This document shows, one piece after another, positions 25,126 through 36,093 of a DNA stretch of 36,633 nucleotides. The notes beneath the pieces are model-generated. The model was given only the letters and a program-made list of their open reading frames with translations. It did no database searches and was not told the origin of the DNA. A program made the position numbers and the translations under genes. How positions within the stretch are numbered: the stretch's first letter is position 1; every line of letters starts with the position of its first letter. Source of the DNA: an uncultured Colwellia sp. (GTDB lineage: Bacteria > Pseudomonadota > Gammaproteobacteria > Enterobacterales > Alteromonadaceae). The stretch lies in contig CAJXYE010000049.1 of the NCBI GenBank assembly GCA_913063325.1, forward strand, positions 1-36,633, given 5' to 3'.

Positions 25126-26604
25126 TTACCCTGGGATCTTAGCTACCATACGAACAGAAGTCGTGAGTGACTCCATTTGTAACCATGGTTTCAAGTGGGC
25201 TATTGCTGAATATGAACCAGGTTTCCCTGGCTGTTCAACAACTTCAATCGCCGACTCTGCTAAAGGTGTTTTTGCGCGTTGTTCATTACCGATAGCACCT
25301 GGATTAGTAAACTGGCTGATCCAAGTATTCAAATCACGAGATACATCCGCCGCTTCAAGGTTTGAACCTAATTTATCACGTCCCATTATTTTCAAGTAAT
25401 GTGCGATACGGCTACTTGCCATAATAAATGGTAAGCGTGCTGAAATAGCTGCATTAGATGTTGCATCAGGATCTGTATAGGTTTTTGGCTTCTGCGTTGT
25501 TTGACCACCAATGAATACAGCATAATCAGAATTTTTATAGTGAACTAATGGCAAAAAGCCTAAGTCACTCAACTCTTTCTCACGCTCATCTGTTAAATTA
25601 ACTTCCGTTGGACATTGCTGTTGAATATCACCCGCTTCAGATTTAAACGTCAGGTTTGGTAGGGCTTCTACTTTACCACCGTTCTCCAAACCACGAATCG
25701 ATGTACACCAACCAGATGCAGTATATGCTTGGGTCATTTTAAGACCCATTTCAAATGCCGCATTAGACCAAACAATTTGGTCATTACCAGTAGGTTTTGG
25801 ATTACCCTCAGTGTCAGTACCTAGTTCTTCATAATCAAAAGACTTAGTAGTTATACCTTTTTGACCATAAGGTAGACGCGCAATTGTTTGTGGTAATGTT
25901 AACGTCACATAACGTGCATCATCACTTTCTCTGAATGAGTTCCAAGAAGCATAAGCTGGTGAATCAAATGCCGGTGCAATAGGTTTACCTTCATTAAAGA
26001 CTTCATAGCTATCTAATTCAAACATATTAGATGAGGCAGCAGCAACAAATGGAGCATGACAAGCAGCAGCCACTTCGCCCATATAACGTAACAATGAAAC
26101 GCTCTCGTCGCTGGCATCAAATTGGTAATCACCTAATAATAAACCATAAGGTTCACCACCAGCAGTACCGTACTCACCTTGATAGAGAGTATTAAATAAT
26201 GGGCTTCGATCGATTGCAGGGGCATCTTCAAACTGCTCTAAAATGTCATCACGATTGTAGTCAGCCATTTTAATTTTTAAACTTGAGCCTAACTCACTTT
26301 CGCGGACAAGTTTATTTAATCCACGCCATGAGCCTTCAAGTTTTTTAAACTTATCTTGCTGCATAACAGCAGATAATTGTTTAGAAAGCTTTTCATCGAT
26401 CGCCGCGATAGCATTTTCAATAGTTTTGGTTAAGTTTTTATCCCAAGTTATTGTGCCATCTGTCGCTTGGTCCATTAACGTTGAAATTAACTCTTTAGTC
26501 GCATCTGGAGTAGTTTGTGTGGTCGCCGCAATTGCTCTATCTAAAAAGCTAACATCTTGTGCTTCACCTTCCAGTGCACCACCTTGTTCTTGTTCAGTGC
26601 TCAT
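25126..26604 (-). CDS. tssC: T6SS contractile sheath large subunit TssC (VipB)
   Basis: The 492-residue protein is the large sheath subunit that wraps the Hcp tube together with TssB. Typical features are FKKLEGSWRGLNKLV near 90, ESDDARYVTLTLPQTIARLPYG near 230, PTEVNLTDEREKELSDLGFLPL near 335 and SSRIAHYLKIMGRDKLGS near 395. The length matches VipB/TssC. Its start overlaps the tssB stop (TAATG), as needed for a one-to-one complex. It is followed by a strong hairpin. Confidence 0.97.
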   Translation of the reverse strand: MSTEQEQGGALEGEAQDVSFLDRAIAATTQTTPDATKELISTLMDQATDGTITWDKNLTKTIENAIAAIDEKLSKQLSAVMQQDKFKKLEGSWRGLNKLVRESELGSSLKIKMADYNRDDILEQFEDAPAIDRSPLFNTLYQGEYGTAGGEPYGLLLGDYQFDASDESVSLLRYMGEVAAACHAPFVAAASSNMFELDSYEVFNEGKPIAPAFDSPAYASWNSFRESDDARYVTLTLPQTIARLPYGQKGITTKSFDYEELGTDTEGNPKPTGNDQIVWSNAAFEMGLKMTQAYTASGWCTSIRGLENGGKVEALPNLTFKSEAGDIQQQCPTEVNLTDEREKELSDLGFLPLVHYKNSDYAVFIGGQTTQKPKTYTDPDATSNAAISARLPFIMASSRIAHYLKIMGRDKLGSNLEAADVSRDLNTWISQFTNPGAIGNEQRAKTPLAESAIEVVEQPGKPGSYSAIAHLKPWLQMESLTTSVRMVAKIPG

Positions 26605-27107
26605 TATGCTTCATCTCCCGAGTTCAAGCCTAATTCATCAGATAACGACTTAATGGTATCTGCACTAGTTAATACTTCTTTAAGCAGTTTCTCTAAATCA
26701 CGAGACCTGTCTGCTTTGCTGAGTAATACTTTCAATTGATTACGTGTTTCGACTAAGTTTTTAAGCACATCAACTTTTTCAACAATCGCTTCAGGAGTAA
26801 AATCTTTCATCGATGAGAATGATAAGTTTGCTTCGATTTGACTATTATCATCAGTCAGCACGTTATCAACTTTCATCTTAAGCTCTGGCCCAACACGGTT
26901 TAAAACTGTATCAAAGTTATCTTTGTCTATTTGAAAAAACTCTCTGTCAGCAGCATCAGGTTTGTCTTCTCTATCTGCTGAGAAGTCACCTACAACGCCA
27001 ACCACAAAAGGTAACTCTTTAGTTTCTAAAGCACCGTTAGTTTCAACATCATAAGTGATGCTAACGCGATTTTTACTTACACGTTTATGTTGTGAATTTA
27101 ATGCCAT
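26604..27107 (-). CDS. tssB: T6SS contractile sheath small subunit TssB (VipA)
   Basis: The 167-residue protein is the small sheath subunit. It shows the N-terminal KNRVSITYDVETNGALETKELPFVVGVVGDFS signature in shortened form, a central DNFDTVLNRVGPELKMKVDN, and a C-terminal helical part that carries the ClpV-contact region. Tight coupling to tssC and a 30-bp gap to hcp show shared expression. Confidence 0.97.
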   Translation of the reverse strand: MALNSQHKRVSKNRVSITYDVETNGALETKELPFVVGVVGDFSADREDKPDAADREFFQIDKDNFDTVLNRVGPELKMKVDNVLTDDNSQIEANLSFSSMKDFTPEAIVEKVDVLKNLVETRNQLKVLLSKADRSRDLEKLLKEVLTSADTIKSLSDELGLNSGDEA

Positions 27108-27137
27108 TATTTTATTCCTACCTTCATTATTTAATGA

Positions 27138-27668
27138 TTATTTCAAGTCAGCTTGTGAAGTGATTTCAGCAGTTTGTGTATTAAAAGCAACTTCTGCCGA
27201 TTTCTCAACCTTGCCACCTTCAGACTCAACATAATATGTCTGAGAAATGGTTGCATAAGTCATTGCGAAGTTTTCATTGGGTTGACTGCCATCACTGCCA
27301 GCAACTGAGTAACTAGATATACGAGTATTTTCTAACGTGATAATTAAATATGGGATCAGACCTTTACCCGCACGATTTGGCTTGGTGAAAACAATCTCTA
27401 TCGTCTTACCTGTTTCACCTGGGGCAAATAGGAAGGTAGTTAAAAATGGACTTGCCCCATCTAACTGTTTCGAACACTGCACCTCACCAAGGGCAACCAT
27501 GCCACCATCATTGTTATCTGAGTTACCAATGTCTACTGAGACATTTCGCATAGCACTCCAAGACATAGAATCTATAGCAAAAAAACCTTTCTTACCGCCG
27601 ATATCAGTTACCGTTGCTGAGCCTTTGATAGTGTCGTTTCCATCAATTCTCATGTAAATTGAAGCCAT
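27138..27668 (-). CDS. hcp: T6SS tube protein Hcp (TssD)
   Basis: The 176-residue protein forms the hexameric rings of the expelled tube and can carry small effectors in its lumen. Visible Hcp features are MASIYMRIDG at the start, GEVQCSKQLDGASPFL, and a C-terminal ENFAMTYATISQTYYVE. There is no extension of effector size. GAGGAA, 8 bases before ATG, is the strongest ribosome site in the cluster, fitting the high output needed for tube protein. TATAAA in the 72-bp gap after tssA may be a -10 element, but no matching -35 is clear. Confidence 0.96.
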   Translation of the reverse strand: MASIYMRIDGNDTIKGSATVTDIGGKKGFFAIDSMSWSAMRNVSVDIGNSDNNDGGMVALGEVQCSKQLDGASPFLTTFLFAPGETGKTIEIVFTKPNRAGKGLIPYLIITLENTRISSYSVAGSDGSQPNENFAMTYATISQTYYVESEGGKVEKSAEVAFNTQTAEITSQADLK

Positions 27669-27740
27669 ATTCTATTCCTCGTTATGTTTATATAATTATT
27701 TGGTGTAATACTATGAAATAACAGCAGTGCTTAAATTCTT

Positions 27741-29123
27741 TTACCAAGTAAACTCAGTACTCCCGTCATTTTCAGTGCTTTGTGAAGCGCTATCAGTATT
27801 ATGAGAGGAAACCTCTCCCTCTACTGGCCTTGACGCTTGTGTGGTTGACTTAGAATCATTAACTGTATCTTTTATAACTGATACTTTAGCATCTGTCGAG
27901 TTGTTATAACTCATCGGAGCAGTCAGTTTATTTGTAGGGAGTTCAGCCTTATCACCACGGAGCCCCGTAACCAAATTAATTTGCCCTAAGACTTTATCAT
28001 TACCTGAAACTAACTCTTCCATCAGATCTGGTAAGGACATATATCCCCATCGAATCGCTTTTTCTAGCAAGTACGATACCGGGCTATGTGGTTCACTTGT
28101 CGCAAAATATTCGGCTATAGTGCGCAATTGTTGAAAAGCAGCATCTCTATCCATAGTCAGCTTCCCTACCTCGATAACAGCTGATTCAACAAAAGCTGTT
28201 TTTCGGTCAGTTGTTACCGTCTGCTGGCTAACTTCTGAATTTGTATTCTCGTATGTATTCGTACTAGAATTTGTCTCAATCTGTGTCTCAACGTCTTCAG
28301 CTTGCTGTTTTTGTTCAAGTGGCCAATGTTGAAAACACTCTTCAACTAGGTATTTTATCGCTTGTAAACAATCGGACAAATTTGTTCTTAGGAATTGGGT
28401 ACTAATGGCAGAGAAAGACAACTCTGCTCTCTTACTTTTTAACCAATTATCAAGGGAGTCTATCGACTTAATGGCAACATCAAGGGCTTTAATTGATGTC
28501 GTTATATCTTCTTTATAAGAGGAAAAATCTTTGTGTGCGTTAGACTTAAGTGCCGGCAACGTACCTGCCTTGGTAGCCGACAGATATTTTGCAAGATTAA
28601 TATCTCCGACTAATGCAAACAATTGTAATGGCATATATAACAATCCACTGCCATTACTTTCCCCTAATAATTGGACTAAGGGTTTAAGTTGCAATTCAGC
28701 GCGTTCAGATGCTTGCTCTGATATTTCAGAGGATTTAAGTTTATTCTCGGGTAAATAAGGGTTTATACCTGGCCAAAAGATTTCAATAAAGGGTGTGAGT
28801 GTCGCCAAGCTATTGGCAATTTTATTAATGGAATCACTTTGAAAGGCGAGTGACATAACCCACCAACAATATATCTCTATGTCTTTGCTTTCTTCAGTTA
28901 ATGTTTGCCAACAGGCATCACTGACTGCTTGCCAGTTTTTTTGGTTTTCATCAAATAATTCTTCATCATTTGATGAATCAGGTGTTTCAATAAAGCGTCG
29001 AAAAGAAGACTGAGCAGCATTAAATGTATTTCGCAAAGCACGATATTGTGCACGTTCACCTTTGAGATAACGTCCTGAAGGATTCTCCCCTTCGATAGGC
29101 TCTAACAGCTGTTTGTAATCCAA
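27741..29123 (-). CDS. tssA: T6SS assembly protein TssA (ImpA-N, TssA1 class)
   Basis: The 460-residue protein has the ImpA-N domain at about 1-125 (LLEPIEGENPSGRYL, and SLATLTPFIEIFWPGINP). Near 335-375 comes the second hallmark, FQQLRTIAEYFATSEPHSPVSYLLEKAIRWG, followed by LPDLMEELV, as in the TssA1 class that primes the baseplate. The tail (about 400-460) is Ser/Thr/Asn-rich and probably disordered. A GAGG site lies about 9 bases before ATG. It opens the structural cluster, 176 bp after the hybrid kinase gene. Confidence 0.92.
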   Translation of the reverse strand: MDYKQLLEPIEGENPSGRYLKGERAQYRALRNTFNAAQSSFRRFIETPDSSNDEELFDENQKNWQAVSDACWQTLTEESKDIEIYCWWVMSLAFQSDSINKIANSLATLTPFIEIFWPGINPYLPENKLKSSEISEQASERAELQLKPLVQLLGESNGSGLLYMPLQLFALVGDINLAKYLSATKAGTLPALKSNAHKDFSSYKEDITTSIKALDVAIKSIDSLDNWLKSKRAELSFSAISTQFLRTNLSDCLQAIKYLVEECFQHWPLEQKQQAEDVETQIETNSSTNTYENTNSEVSQQTVTTDRKTAFVESAVIEVGKLTMDRDAAFQQLRTIAEYFATSEPHSPVSYLLEKAIRWGYMSLPDLMEELVSGNDKVLGQINLVTGLRGDKAELPTNKLTAPMSYNNSTDAKVSVIKDTVNDSKSTTQASRPVEGEVSSHNTDSASQSTENDGSTEFTW

Positions 29124-29299
29124 AAAGACCTCATTAATTTTTACAATAAATCAAGTGAAAAATACTTACTATTACCATTAAAATAACTGGAAAATAGTTT
29201 TAAATCAAATAACTATTAAATTTAGCATGTGTTCAGAATAAATGTCACCTTTTGTTAAGCGAATGTAGCAATATGTTCAAGAAAAAACAATTACAATGA

Positions 29300-32200
29300 T
29301 CACTCATCTAATTGGGCTTTCAAGGCTGAAAAGATTGTCATTGCTGTATCAAAATCATAAGCATCAACAGCTTCAATAAGTTCGGACACCTGCTGATAGT
29401 ATTCAGTACCTTGGAAGAGTGGCTCAAGCTGCTCTAAAACATCACTAGCATCAGTATCAAAATCATCTATCAGCTCTTCCAATTCGGAAAAAATAGGTTT
29501 GATTTTACTCTTATCTAAAACTTGTGAGTCAGCGACCAATCTAGCTGGAGTAGATAATTTACTAAGCTCTTTTATCACAGGCACTAAATCTTGAATCACG
29601 TCATTCAACAAGCCCAGTATTTTCTCATTGGCTTCACCATTAACTTTCAAAAATCCCGACTCAAACGCATCTTCACAGGCTTGTTCTAACAACTTCGCTG
29701 AGGACTGTATCGATTTCGCACCAATATTTCCGGCCGTTCCTTTAAGTGTATGTGCACATCGTATCGCTGCCTTTTCATCACTGTCTTGTATCGCATCTAA
29801 AAATAGTTGCTCGAAGTTTTGGTAACTAGTGGAAAAACGTTTTAATAATTTTAAATAAAGTGCTTTATTATTTTGAGTAACTGCTAAGCCCGCTTCTGTA
29901 TCTATACCTAACACATTGGGTATCTCCGTTTCGTTGCTGTCATTTGTTGATAAATTTGATTGAGTTATCACGCTTGCTTTAGGATTTTTTGGCGTTATCC
30001 ATTTGGCCATTGTGATAAACATGCCGTTGACGTTAATTGGTTTAGCTATATGATCATTCATACCACAAGCAATCACCCTCGCCTTATCTTCAGCCATTGC
30101 ATTTGCTGTCATCGCGATTATAGGTAAAGATTCATATTTAGCTTGTGCTCTTATCGCTTTAGTCGCTGTATACCCATCCATTACTGGCATCTGACAATCC
30201 ATCAATATACCATCAAACGTCTGCCTAGTTAGTTCATCAAGCGCTTCTTGACCATTTTCAGCTAAGGTAACTAACAAACCATTCATCGTCAGTAATTCCA
30301 TCGCTAGTTCTTGGTTCATTTCGTTATCTTCAACAAGTAGTAGCTTAACTCCTTGTAAGTTATCGATAGCATTTTCTGCTAAGTTATCTTTTTCTGCGAC
30401 ATGCCGCTCACTAACAATATCTTTACCCATGGCTAATAAAATAGAATCGAGCAATCCTGAAGCTGTTACGGGTTTAGTCAAAAAGCCACTGATATCAATC
30501 TGATTTGCCGCATTTGATAATTCTTCACGACCATAAGCAGTTACCATTATAACTGTCGGTACATTTTCAATCAGTTCACTCGTTTGTATTTCTTTAGTCG
30601 TTTCAACGCCATCTTTGCCTGGCATTTTCCAGTCCATAAAGACTAAATCGTACGGTTCGTTCAAATCTGCATTTTTCAATAAGGCAAGCGCTTCCTCACC
30701 AGTATTTGCTTGATCAACTTGAAAACCAAAACCGTTAAGTATCGTTGATAAAATTTCTCGAGCGGTGGCATTATCATCAACAATTAAAATACGTAATATG
30801 CCTAAATCCGCTTCAACGGGAAGTCGCTGCGACATACCATTTTTTTGTTTACCAAATTGCGCTGTAAAGTGGAAAGTGCTGCCAACCCCCGCTTCACTCT
30901 CAACCCAAATTTCACCTTGCATTAATTCAGTTAACTTTTTAGAGATAGTGAGCCCTAAACCCGTTCCACCATATTTTCGGGTAATGGAATTATCTGCCTG
31001 TGAGAACGATTGAAATAATTTAGCTTGTTGCTCTGCTGTCATTCCTATACCGGTATCGCGAATAGAGAAATGCACTTCGACTTGCTCAGCAACAAATTCT
31101 TTTACTTCAACTTTAATAACAACATCACCACCAGACTCTGTAAATTTAACCGCGTTATTACCAAGGTTAATTAAAATTTGGCCTAAGCGTAATGGATCAC
31201 CTATTAAGGCGGTAGGTACATCTGCTGATACATCAAAATGCAATTCTAGCGATTTTTCTTCCGCTTTTATGCCCACTAAATTTGATAAATTATCCATCAC
31301 ATCTTCTAAACGAAAATCTATCTTTTCTATATCTAGCTTACCTGCTTCTATTTTGGAGAAATCTAAAATATCATTAATAATACCTAACAGAGATTCAGCG
31401 CTACGGTGAACTTTTTGAACATAATTTCTTTGTTTATGACTGAGGTCCGTTTCTAATGCTAAATAACTCATACCAATTATTGCATTCATTGGCGTACGTA
31501 TTTCATGGGACATATTGGCAAGAAAATCTGATTTAGCTTGAGTCGCTTGTTCAGCAGAAGTCTTCGCCATTAATAAATCATTTTCCATGTTTTTGGCATC
31601 ATTAATATCAAGATTAATACCAATAACACGCGACGCATAACCCTTCTCATCGCGATCAAATGCCTTACCAACACTGAGTATCCATTTCCATTGTTCTTTA
31701 TCTGTTTTCATTCTCACTTCTGCACGAAAGACCTCGGTTCTTCCTTGCATATGAAAATCTAAAGCAGTGAGCATCTCACCAAGATCTTCAGGATGAATCA
31801 ACTGTTGCCAATAATTATTAGCATTACCATATAAACGGTGTAGTTCACTTTTTCTATAACCAAGCATGGATGCCCAAACGTCACCGATATCTAGATGATT
31901 AGCTTCTGAATCCCAATCCCATAACCCCGCATTAGCGCCTGTCATCGCCAGCTCTAATTGGCGTTGGCTGTCAAATAACTCTCTTTCCGCGGTTTTTAAG
32001 GTGCTGATATCCACAACCGAACTAATGATGCCTCGGGGGCGCCCCTCTAATTCAAAAGATGTTCTCATATACATAACATCACGCTCACTGCCATCAGCGA
32101 ACTTTAACTTCATTTCATTGTGAGTACTGCCACCGTTGGCTAGTAGATTCTCATCTTCTTTATGAAATTTTTCCCGTAAATCTTTTGGAAAGAAATCGGT

Positions 32201-34225
32201 ATCAAGTAAAGATTTACCTAGAACATCAGCGCGATTTACGCCAAAGGCTAATTCGAATTTTTTATTGACTGCATAAATATTTAAAGATTCATTCGATACC
32301 TTTACTGGGTTGGGTAGCGCATCAAGTAATGCTTCTTGATAGCTCAATAAGCGCTCACGCTGCTTTTGCTTATTTAGAGCGCTTCTCAAATAATATGAAA
32401 GACATAAGGATAAAATAAAAATAAACAACGGAATACTAATTATGCCTAATTCGTCAACGGCAAAAGCATTAGGATCAGCACCAACAATTTCAATTTCCCA
32501 TTCATTGCCGGCAATATCTAAAGTGCGCTTATAATGTAAACTTTTAAACGCAACCAACTCTTCCATTGGCAGGGCTTTTGCTGATCTCGAGGGGTGGTAA
32601 TGTAATTTTATTTTATTGGTTAAATCTTGAAAGGAAATATGCATGCCGCCGACTGAGGTATATTTATTTATCGTAAAGTTCACCATAGCATCGACATCAA
32701 TGATACTGATTGCATATCCTTTTAACGCTAAGTTCCTCTCTTTTATTAATTCATGAGGTAAATGCGTGGAATATATTGGCAACAACATAGCAATATAATT
32801 TTTACCCGGATAGGCGAAATTTAAACGGTTGGTAATCGCAGGGCTATTACTTTCAACTGAGCGTGTCATTGCCTGTTTCACATGTAATATACTTGAAAAA
32901 TCTAACCCTATTACCGCTTTATTTTTCTGAGTTGGCACTGTGTATATAAGGGGGTAAACGTCTTGAATATTTTTATTACTCGGTAATCGTACTTTTCCAT
33001 GGTCGTCAAACGAAAAAATCTCAAAATCATCTCCTGCTAATGCGTGTGCGTTTTCCCTGAGAATTTTTTCATTATTGGCAGCAACTTTAGGTAACCAACC
33101 TAAACCTATGACCCCCTCTTCTTCAGCGGCTGAACGTTGCATTATTTTTTGAAACTGCTTTGTGTCTATCTTGGGATTGGCGTGTAGTGCCGTTTGAACA
33201 ATATAAAGCTTTTCAAAATAAGGTAATATGGCTAACTCTAATGCTCTTATTCTTTTATCCGCAACAGAGACAAACTCGACACGGATGCTTTTTTGCGCTT
33301 GATTGTGAGCTACTTGGAATAAAAATAACGACAAAATTGTGCCAAAATAAACACTGGCATAGATAGCAATTCTATTCTGACGGGCTTTATCATTGTCAGA
33401 CTCTAGATGTATTAAGTAACCAGCTAATATAGTTAATGAAAAACCTAATACAAGGATCGCTTCACCCGCATAAGTCGTGGTGAATAAAAAGTGCTGTGCA
33501 ACCTTTGAAGCATATTGTTGCTCATATGCCCGCCAAAGCATTATCGTTATAGTGCTACCACCGATTGTTAACGCGCCAATTAAACAGCGTAAGCTTGTAG
33601 AGCTGACCAAACTAACAAATACCTTAAGCATTATAATCAGCGCAACGATACAAAATGCAAATGTGGTAAGTACCTCCATTTGGCTATACATTGCCCAGCC
33701 ACTATTCATATCAACTTTCATTAAATGCTCAACATAAGCAATAAATGCTAATGAGAAAATAATCGCTGAGAGGGTTGGTTTTATAAAAAGAGACATACGA
33801 ACAAACGCTAAACACAGATAAAGCCCAATAAAGAAAAAGGATAAGGCAATACTGAAAGTCATTCTTCCTGGAGATATTACATTGGCGCTAAGAGAATCAT
33901 TCATTAGAAGTTGATCAATGCCAAGTTTAATACCAAGAAGGTACTGTGCAGCCGTGAGACTTGCAAAAAACAACACAAAGACACCACTATAAATAGCTAA
34001 TTTACGTATGCCCTGACAACTAGCAAACAAACCCAAACCTGAAACTAAGAATAACAAAGCGGCGTTATAAGTAATTAAACCAAAATGTGGAATGATTTGT
34101 ATCAAAACAACATTGCCACTATGCCAACCAAATAACATCAATAAACCAAAAATGATCAGTGTTATTGCCAGAAACTTAGCTACCTTATTGCACAACCGAA
34201 TAGTGTTTTCATGGAGAAGGTGCAT
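29300..34225 (-). CDS. Membrane hybrid sensor histidine kinase with CHASE, PAS and HPt
   Basis: The 1641-residue kinase carries a full phosphorelay. Residues 1-280 hold about seven or eight membrane helices. A CHASE-like extracytoplasmic sensor lies at about 320-540 ([30 protein letters not shown]) and ends at a helix near 610-630. Two PAS/PAC domains follow (about 650-760 and 780-885), then HisKA with the [13 protein letters not shown] box near 905, HATPase with [16 protein letters not shown] and GGTGLGL, receiver 1 (Asp in [11 protein letters not shown] near 1195), receiver 2 (Asp in [11 protein letters not shown] near 1342), and HPt ([12 protein letters not shown] near 1492). It lies between an HD-GYP regulator and the T6SS, same strand. 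The AAGG site supports this start. No DNA-binding partner is nearby. Confidence 0.95.
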   Translation of the reverse strand: MHLLHENTIRLCNKVAKFLAITLIIFGLLMLFGWHSGNVVLIQIIPHFGLITYNAALLFLVSGLGLFASCQGIRKLAIYSGVFVLFFASLTAAQYLLGIKLGIDQLLMNDSLSANVISPGRMTFSIALSFFFIGLYLCLAFVRMSLFIKPTLSAIIFSLAFIAYVEHLMKVDMNSGWAMYSQMEVLTTFAFCIVALIIMLKVFVSLVSSTSLRCLIGALTIGGSTITIMLWRAYEQQYASKVAQHFLFTTTYAGEAILVLGFSLTILAGYLIHLESDNDKARQNRIAIYASVYFGTILSLFLFQVAHNQAQKSIRVEFVSVADKRIRALELAILPYFEKLYIVQTALHANPKIDTKQFQKIMQRSAAEEEGVIGLGWLPKVAANNEKILRENAHALAGDDFEIFSFDDHGKVRLPSNKNIQDVYPLIYTVPTQKNKAVIGLDFSSILHVKQAMTRSVESNSPAITNRLNFAYPGKNYIAMLLPIYSTHLPHELIKERNLALKGYAISIIDVDAMVNFTINKYTSVGGMHISFQDLTNKIKLHYHPSRSAKALPMEELVAFKSLHYKRTLDIAGNEWEIEIVGADPNAFAVDELGIISIPLFIFILSLCLSYYLRSALNKQKQRERLLSYQEALLDALPNPVKVSNESLNIYAVNKKFELAFGVNRADVLGKSLLDTDFFPKDLREKFHKEDENLLANGGSTHNEMKLKFADGSERDVMYMRTSFELEGRPRGIISSVVDISTLKTAERELFDSQRQLELAMTGANAGLWDWDSEANHLDIGDVWASMLGYRKSELHRLYGNANNYWQQLIHPEDLGEMLTALDFHMQGRTEVFRAEVRMKTDKEQWKWILSVGKAFDRDEKGYASRVIGINLDINDAKNMENDLLMAKTSAEQATQAKSDFLANMSHEIRTPMNAIIGMSYLALETDLSHKQRNYVQKVHRSAESLLGIINDILDFSKIEAGKLDIEKIDFRLEDVMDNLSNLVGIKAEEKSLELHFDVSADVPTALIGDPLRLGQILINLGNNAVKFTESGGDVVIKVEVKEFVAEQVEVHFSIRDTGIGMTAEQQAKLFQSFSQADNSITRKYGGTGLGLTISKKLTELMQGEIWVESEAGVGSTFHFTAQFGKQKNGMSQRLPVEADLGILRILIVDDNATAREILSTILNGFGFQVDQANTGEEALALLKNADLNEPYDLVFMDWKMPGKDGVETTKEIQTSELIENVPTVIMVTAYGREELSNAANQIDISGFLTKPVTASGLLDSILLAMGKDIVSERHVAEKDNLAENAIDNLQGVKLLLVEDNEMNQELAMELLTMNGLLVTLAENGQEALDELTRQTFDGILMDCQMPVMDGYTATKAIRAQAKYESLPIIAMTANAMAEDKARVIACGMNDHIAKPINVNGMFITMAKWITPKNPKASVITQSNLSTNDSNETEIPNVLGIDTEAGLAVTQNNKALYLKLLKRFSTSYQNFEQLFLDAIQDSDEKAAIRCAHTLKGTAGNIGAKSIQSSAKLLEQACEDAFESGFLKVNGEANEKILGLLNDVIQDLVPVIKELSKLSTPARLVADSQVLDKSKIKPIFSELEELIDDFDTDASDVLEQLEPLFQGTEYYQQVSELIEAVDAYDFDTAMTIFSALKAQLDE

Positions 34226-34323
34226 TTTACGCCTTTATTTTATTATTTTTATTAGAGGTTTATAAATTTGTTGATAGATTAACCAATTGAATAGGAAAGC
34301 TTATATAAATAACAAAAGTGTTC

Positions 34324-35364
34324 CTATTCATCATTAAAACTATCCTGGTATTGAGATTGAATTTCTCTGATCCTGGGTAAACACTTAACAAATTCTGCTA
34401 CTAGACACGGCTCAAAGTGTTCACCTGACTCTTCTTGTAACAGTGCTATCGCTCGCTCTTCTGACCAAGCTTTTTTATAAGGGCGTTCACTGGTTAATGC
34501 ATCATATACATCCGCAATAGCAACAATACGAGCTGAAATAGGGATATCTTTTCCGCTTACCCCCTTTGGATAACCTTTACCATTCCACTTTTCATGATGA
34601 AAAATTGCAACCTCTTTAGCTAGTTTCAATAGAGGAGAGCTATGATCGCCTATTATTTCTGCTCCATATTCGACATGTTTTTGCATAATTGCCCACTCTT
34701 CACTATCGAGCTTGCCTGGTTTGAGTAAAACCCGATCAGGGATACCAATTTTTCCGATGTCATGCATTGGGGCAGCATTATATAATAAATCACACCACTG
34801 TTCTGATTTGCCAATTTGTTCCGCAAGAAAGCGAGAGAACCAACTCATACGAATGACATGCATCCCGGTCTCGTTATCCTTAAATTCAGCAGCACGACCT
34901 AAACGGCGGATTATTTCTACTCTGGTTTCATTTAATTCAGCAGTTCTTGTTTGCACTAATTTTTCTAGATGACGTGATTGGTCGTATATTGCAAGCTGTG
35001 TTCTTACTCTTGCTAGAACTAGGGGTGGGCTGATAGGTTTAGTAATATAGTCAACAGCACCTAAAGTAAAACCATACTCTTCATCTTTAACTTCGGATTT
35101 AGCAGTAACAAATATCACTGGAATATTTGCCGTTTCAACATTTTCTTTTAGTTGTTTACATACTTCATAACCATCAATGCCCGGCATAAGAACATCTAAT
35201 AAAATTAAATCAGGCTTAGTTTTACCATTAGCTATTTGAATTGCTGTTGCGCCATTAAGCGCAGCTTTAACCTTATAATCGTTGCGCAGAACACCAGTGA
35301 GTACATCAATATTTTCAGGTGCATCATCAACGATTAAAATAGTTTCTTTAATATTAGATGGCAT
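34324..35364 (-). CDS. Response regulator with HD-GYP cyclic-di-GMP phosphodiesterase
   Basis: The 346-residue protein starts with a receiver domain (phosphoacceptor Asp57 in LLLDVLMPGIDG), joined by a coiled linker to a complete HD-GYP domain. Catalytic residues are in place: His201-Asp202 in APMHDIGKIG, the two His of FHHEKWNGKGYP (256-257), and GYP at 264-266. Such proteins degrade cyclic-di-GMP, with activity set by phosphorylation. I start at ATG 35364, where AAAGGAG is 8 bases upstream, not the GTG at 35373. It is 13 bases after the single-domain receiver gene and 98 bp before the hybrid kinase, its probable phospho-donor. High cyclic-di-GMP often changes T6SS expression, but the link here is inference. 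Confidence 0.95.
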   Translation of the reverse strand: MPSNIKETILIVDDAPENIDVLTGVLRNDYKVKAALNGATAIQIANGKTKPDLILLDVLMPGIDGYEVCKQLKENVETANIPVIFVTAKSEVKDEEYGFTLGAVDYITKPISPPLVLARVRTQLAIYDQSRHLEKLVQTRTAELNETRVEIIRRLGRAAEFKDNETGMHVIRMSWFSRFLAEQIGKSEQWCDLLYNAAPMHDIGKIGIPDRVLLKPGKLDSEEWAIMQKHVEYGAEIIGDHSSPLLKLAKEVAIFHHEKWNGKGYPKGVSGKDIPISARIVAIADVYDALTSERPYKKAWSEERAIALLQEESGEHFEPCLVAEFVKCLPRIREIQSQYQDSFNDE

Positions 35365-35377
35365 AGGTGCCACTCCT

Positions 35378-35737
35378 TTACAAATATTGATTTATAAATA
35401 CGGCTAATTTATTACTGTCGACTGGCTTGGTTAGATGCCCTATCGCTCCCAACGCTTTGCCCTTCTCTATATCCGCTTCACTGACATTACCAGAAATAAT
35501 CAACACAGGTAGGGAGTCACCCTCGGGTAACTCTCTTATCGCTTGTAGTGTTTCAAAACCATCCATTTGTGGCATTAATAAATCAAGAAAAACGATATCC
35601 GGAAATTTTTTTGATAATTGTTTTAATGCCATCTCACCAGACAAGGCTGCCTTTACTTTGACGCCATCTGGCATTAAACCTTTAATCAAGTCTATATTGG
35701 CAGGTTCGTCATCAACCACAAACGCTATTTTAGTCAC
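35378..35737 (-). CDS. Single-domain response regulator (CheY-like)
   Basis: The 119-residue protein is one receiver domain with all key residues: the Asp pair in VVDDEP, phosphoacceptor Asp52 in FLDLLMPQMDG, Ser in LIISGN and Lys in LTKPVD. It has no output domain, so it likely passes phosphate or binds a partner. I prefer GTG 35737, 6 bases after AAGGAG; a TTG at 35740 would be too close. It leads a three-gene unit with the HD-GYP regulator and hybrid kinase and may shuttle phosphate from the kinase HPt domain. Confidence 0.92.
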   Translation of the reverse strand: MTKIAFVVDDEPANIDLIKGLMPDGVKVKAALSGEMALKQLSKKFPDIVFLDLLMPQMDGFETLQAIRELPEGDSLPVLIISGNVSEADIEKGKALGAIGHLTKPVDSNKLAVFINQYL

Positions 35738-35777
35738 CAATAACTCCTTATTATATGCATTTTAAAGATAAAGCAGC

Positions 35778-36093
35778 TAATACCACTCCGCATAAAGAAG
35801 TGACCACTTAGAATGACATGGGCGACATTAGACCAAGCAAAATGAGTAAGATATAGTTGTTCTATATTGTATTCATTTTGTGAAGTTATCATGGTGTGCC
35901 ATGCATTCCCAAGGGCGAGTTTTAAAGGCTTATATACTGCGTTATTGATTTTGCTAAGGACGCTGCATGGATGCAGCTTAATAGAGAATGCAGGAGCATA
36001 TTATCCTGAATAACCATTAGCTGTAATCAATGCCTTGCTTATAAACCTTTAAACTCTCGCTAAGAAATCACTTTCTTATGCGGATTGGTATTA
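35778..36093. mobile_element. 316-bp MITE-like element with 26-bp inverted ends
   Basis: The left end (35778-35803, starting TAATACCACTCCGC) and the right end (36068-36093) are inverted copies that match at 23 of 26 positions. The interior has further inverted segments, including a CTGCAT/ATGCAG hairpin near 35970, a CATGG/CCATG stem near 35900 and a pair around ATTGATT/AATCAAT. No open frame of note is inside. This fits a non-autonomous miniature transposable element or large dispersed palindrome. It lies just upstream of the receiver gene and may carry or displace its promoter. Confidence 0.75.
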
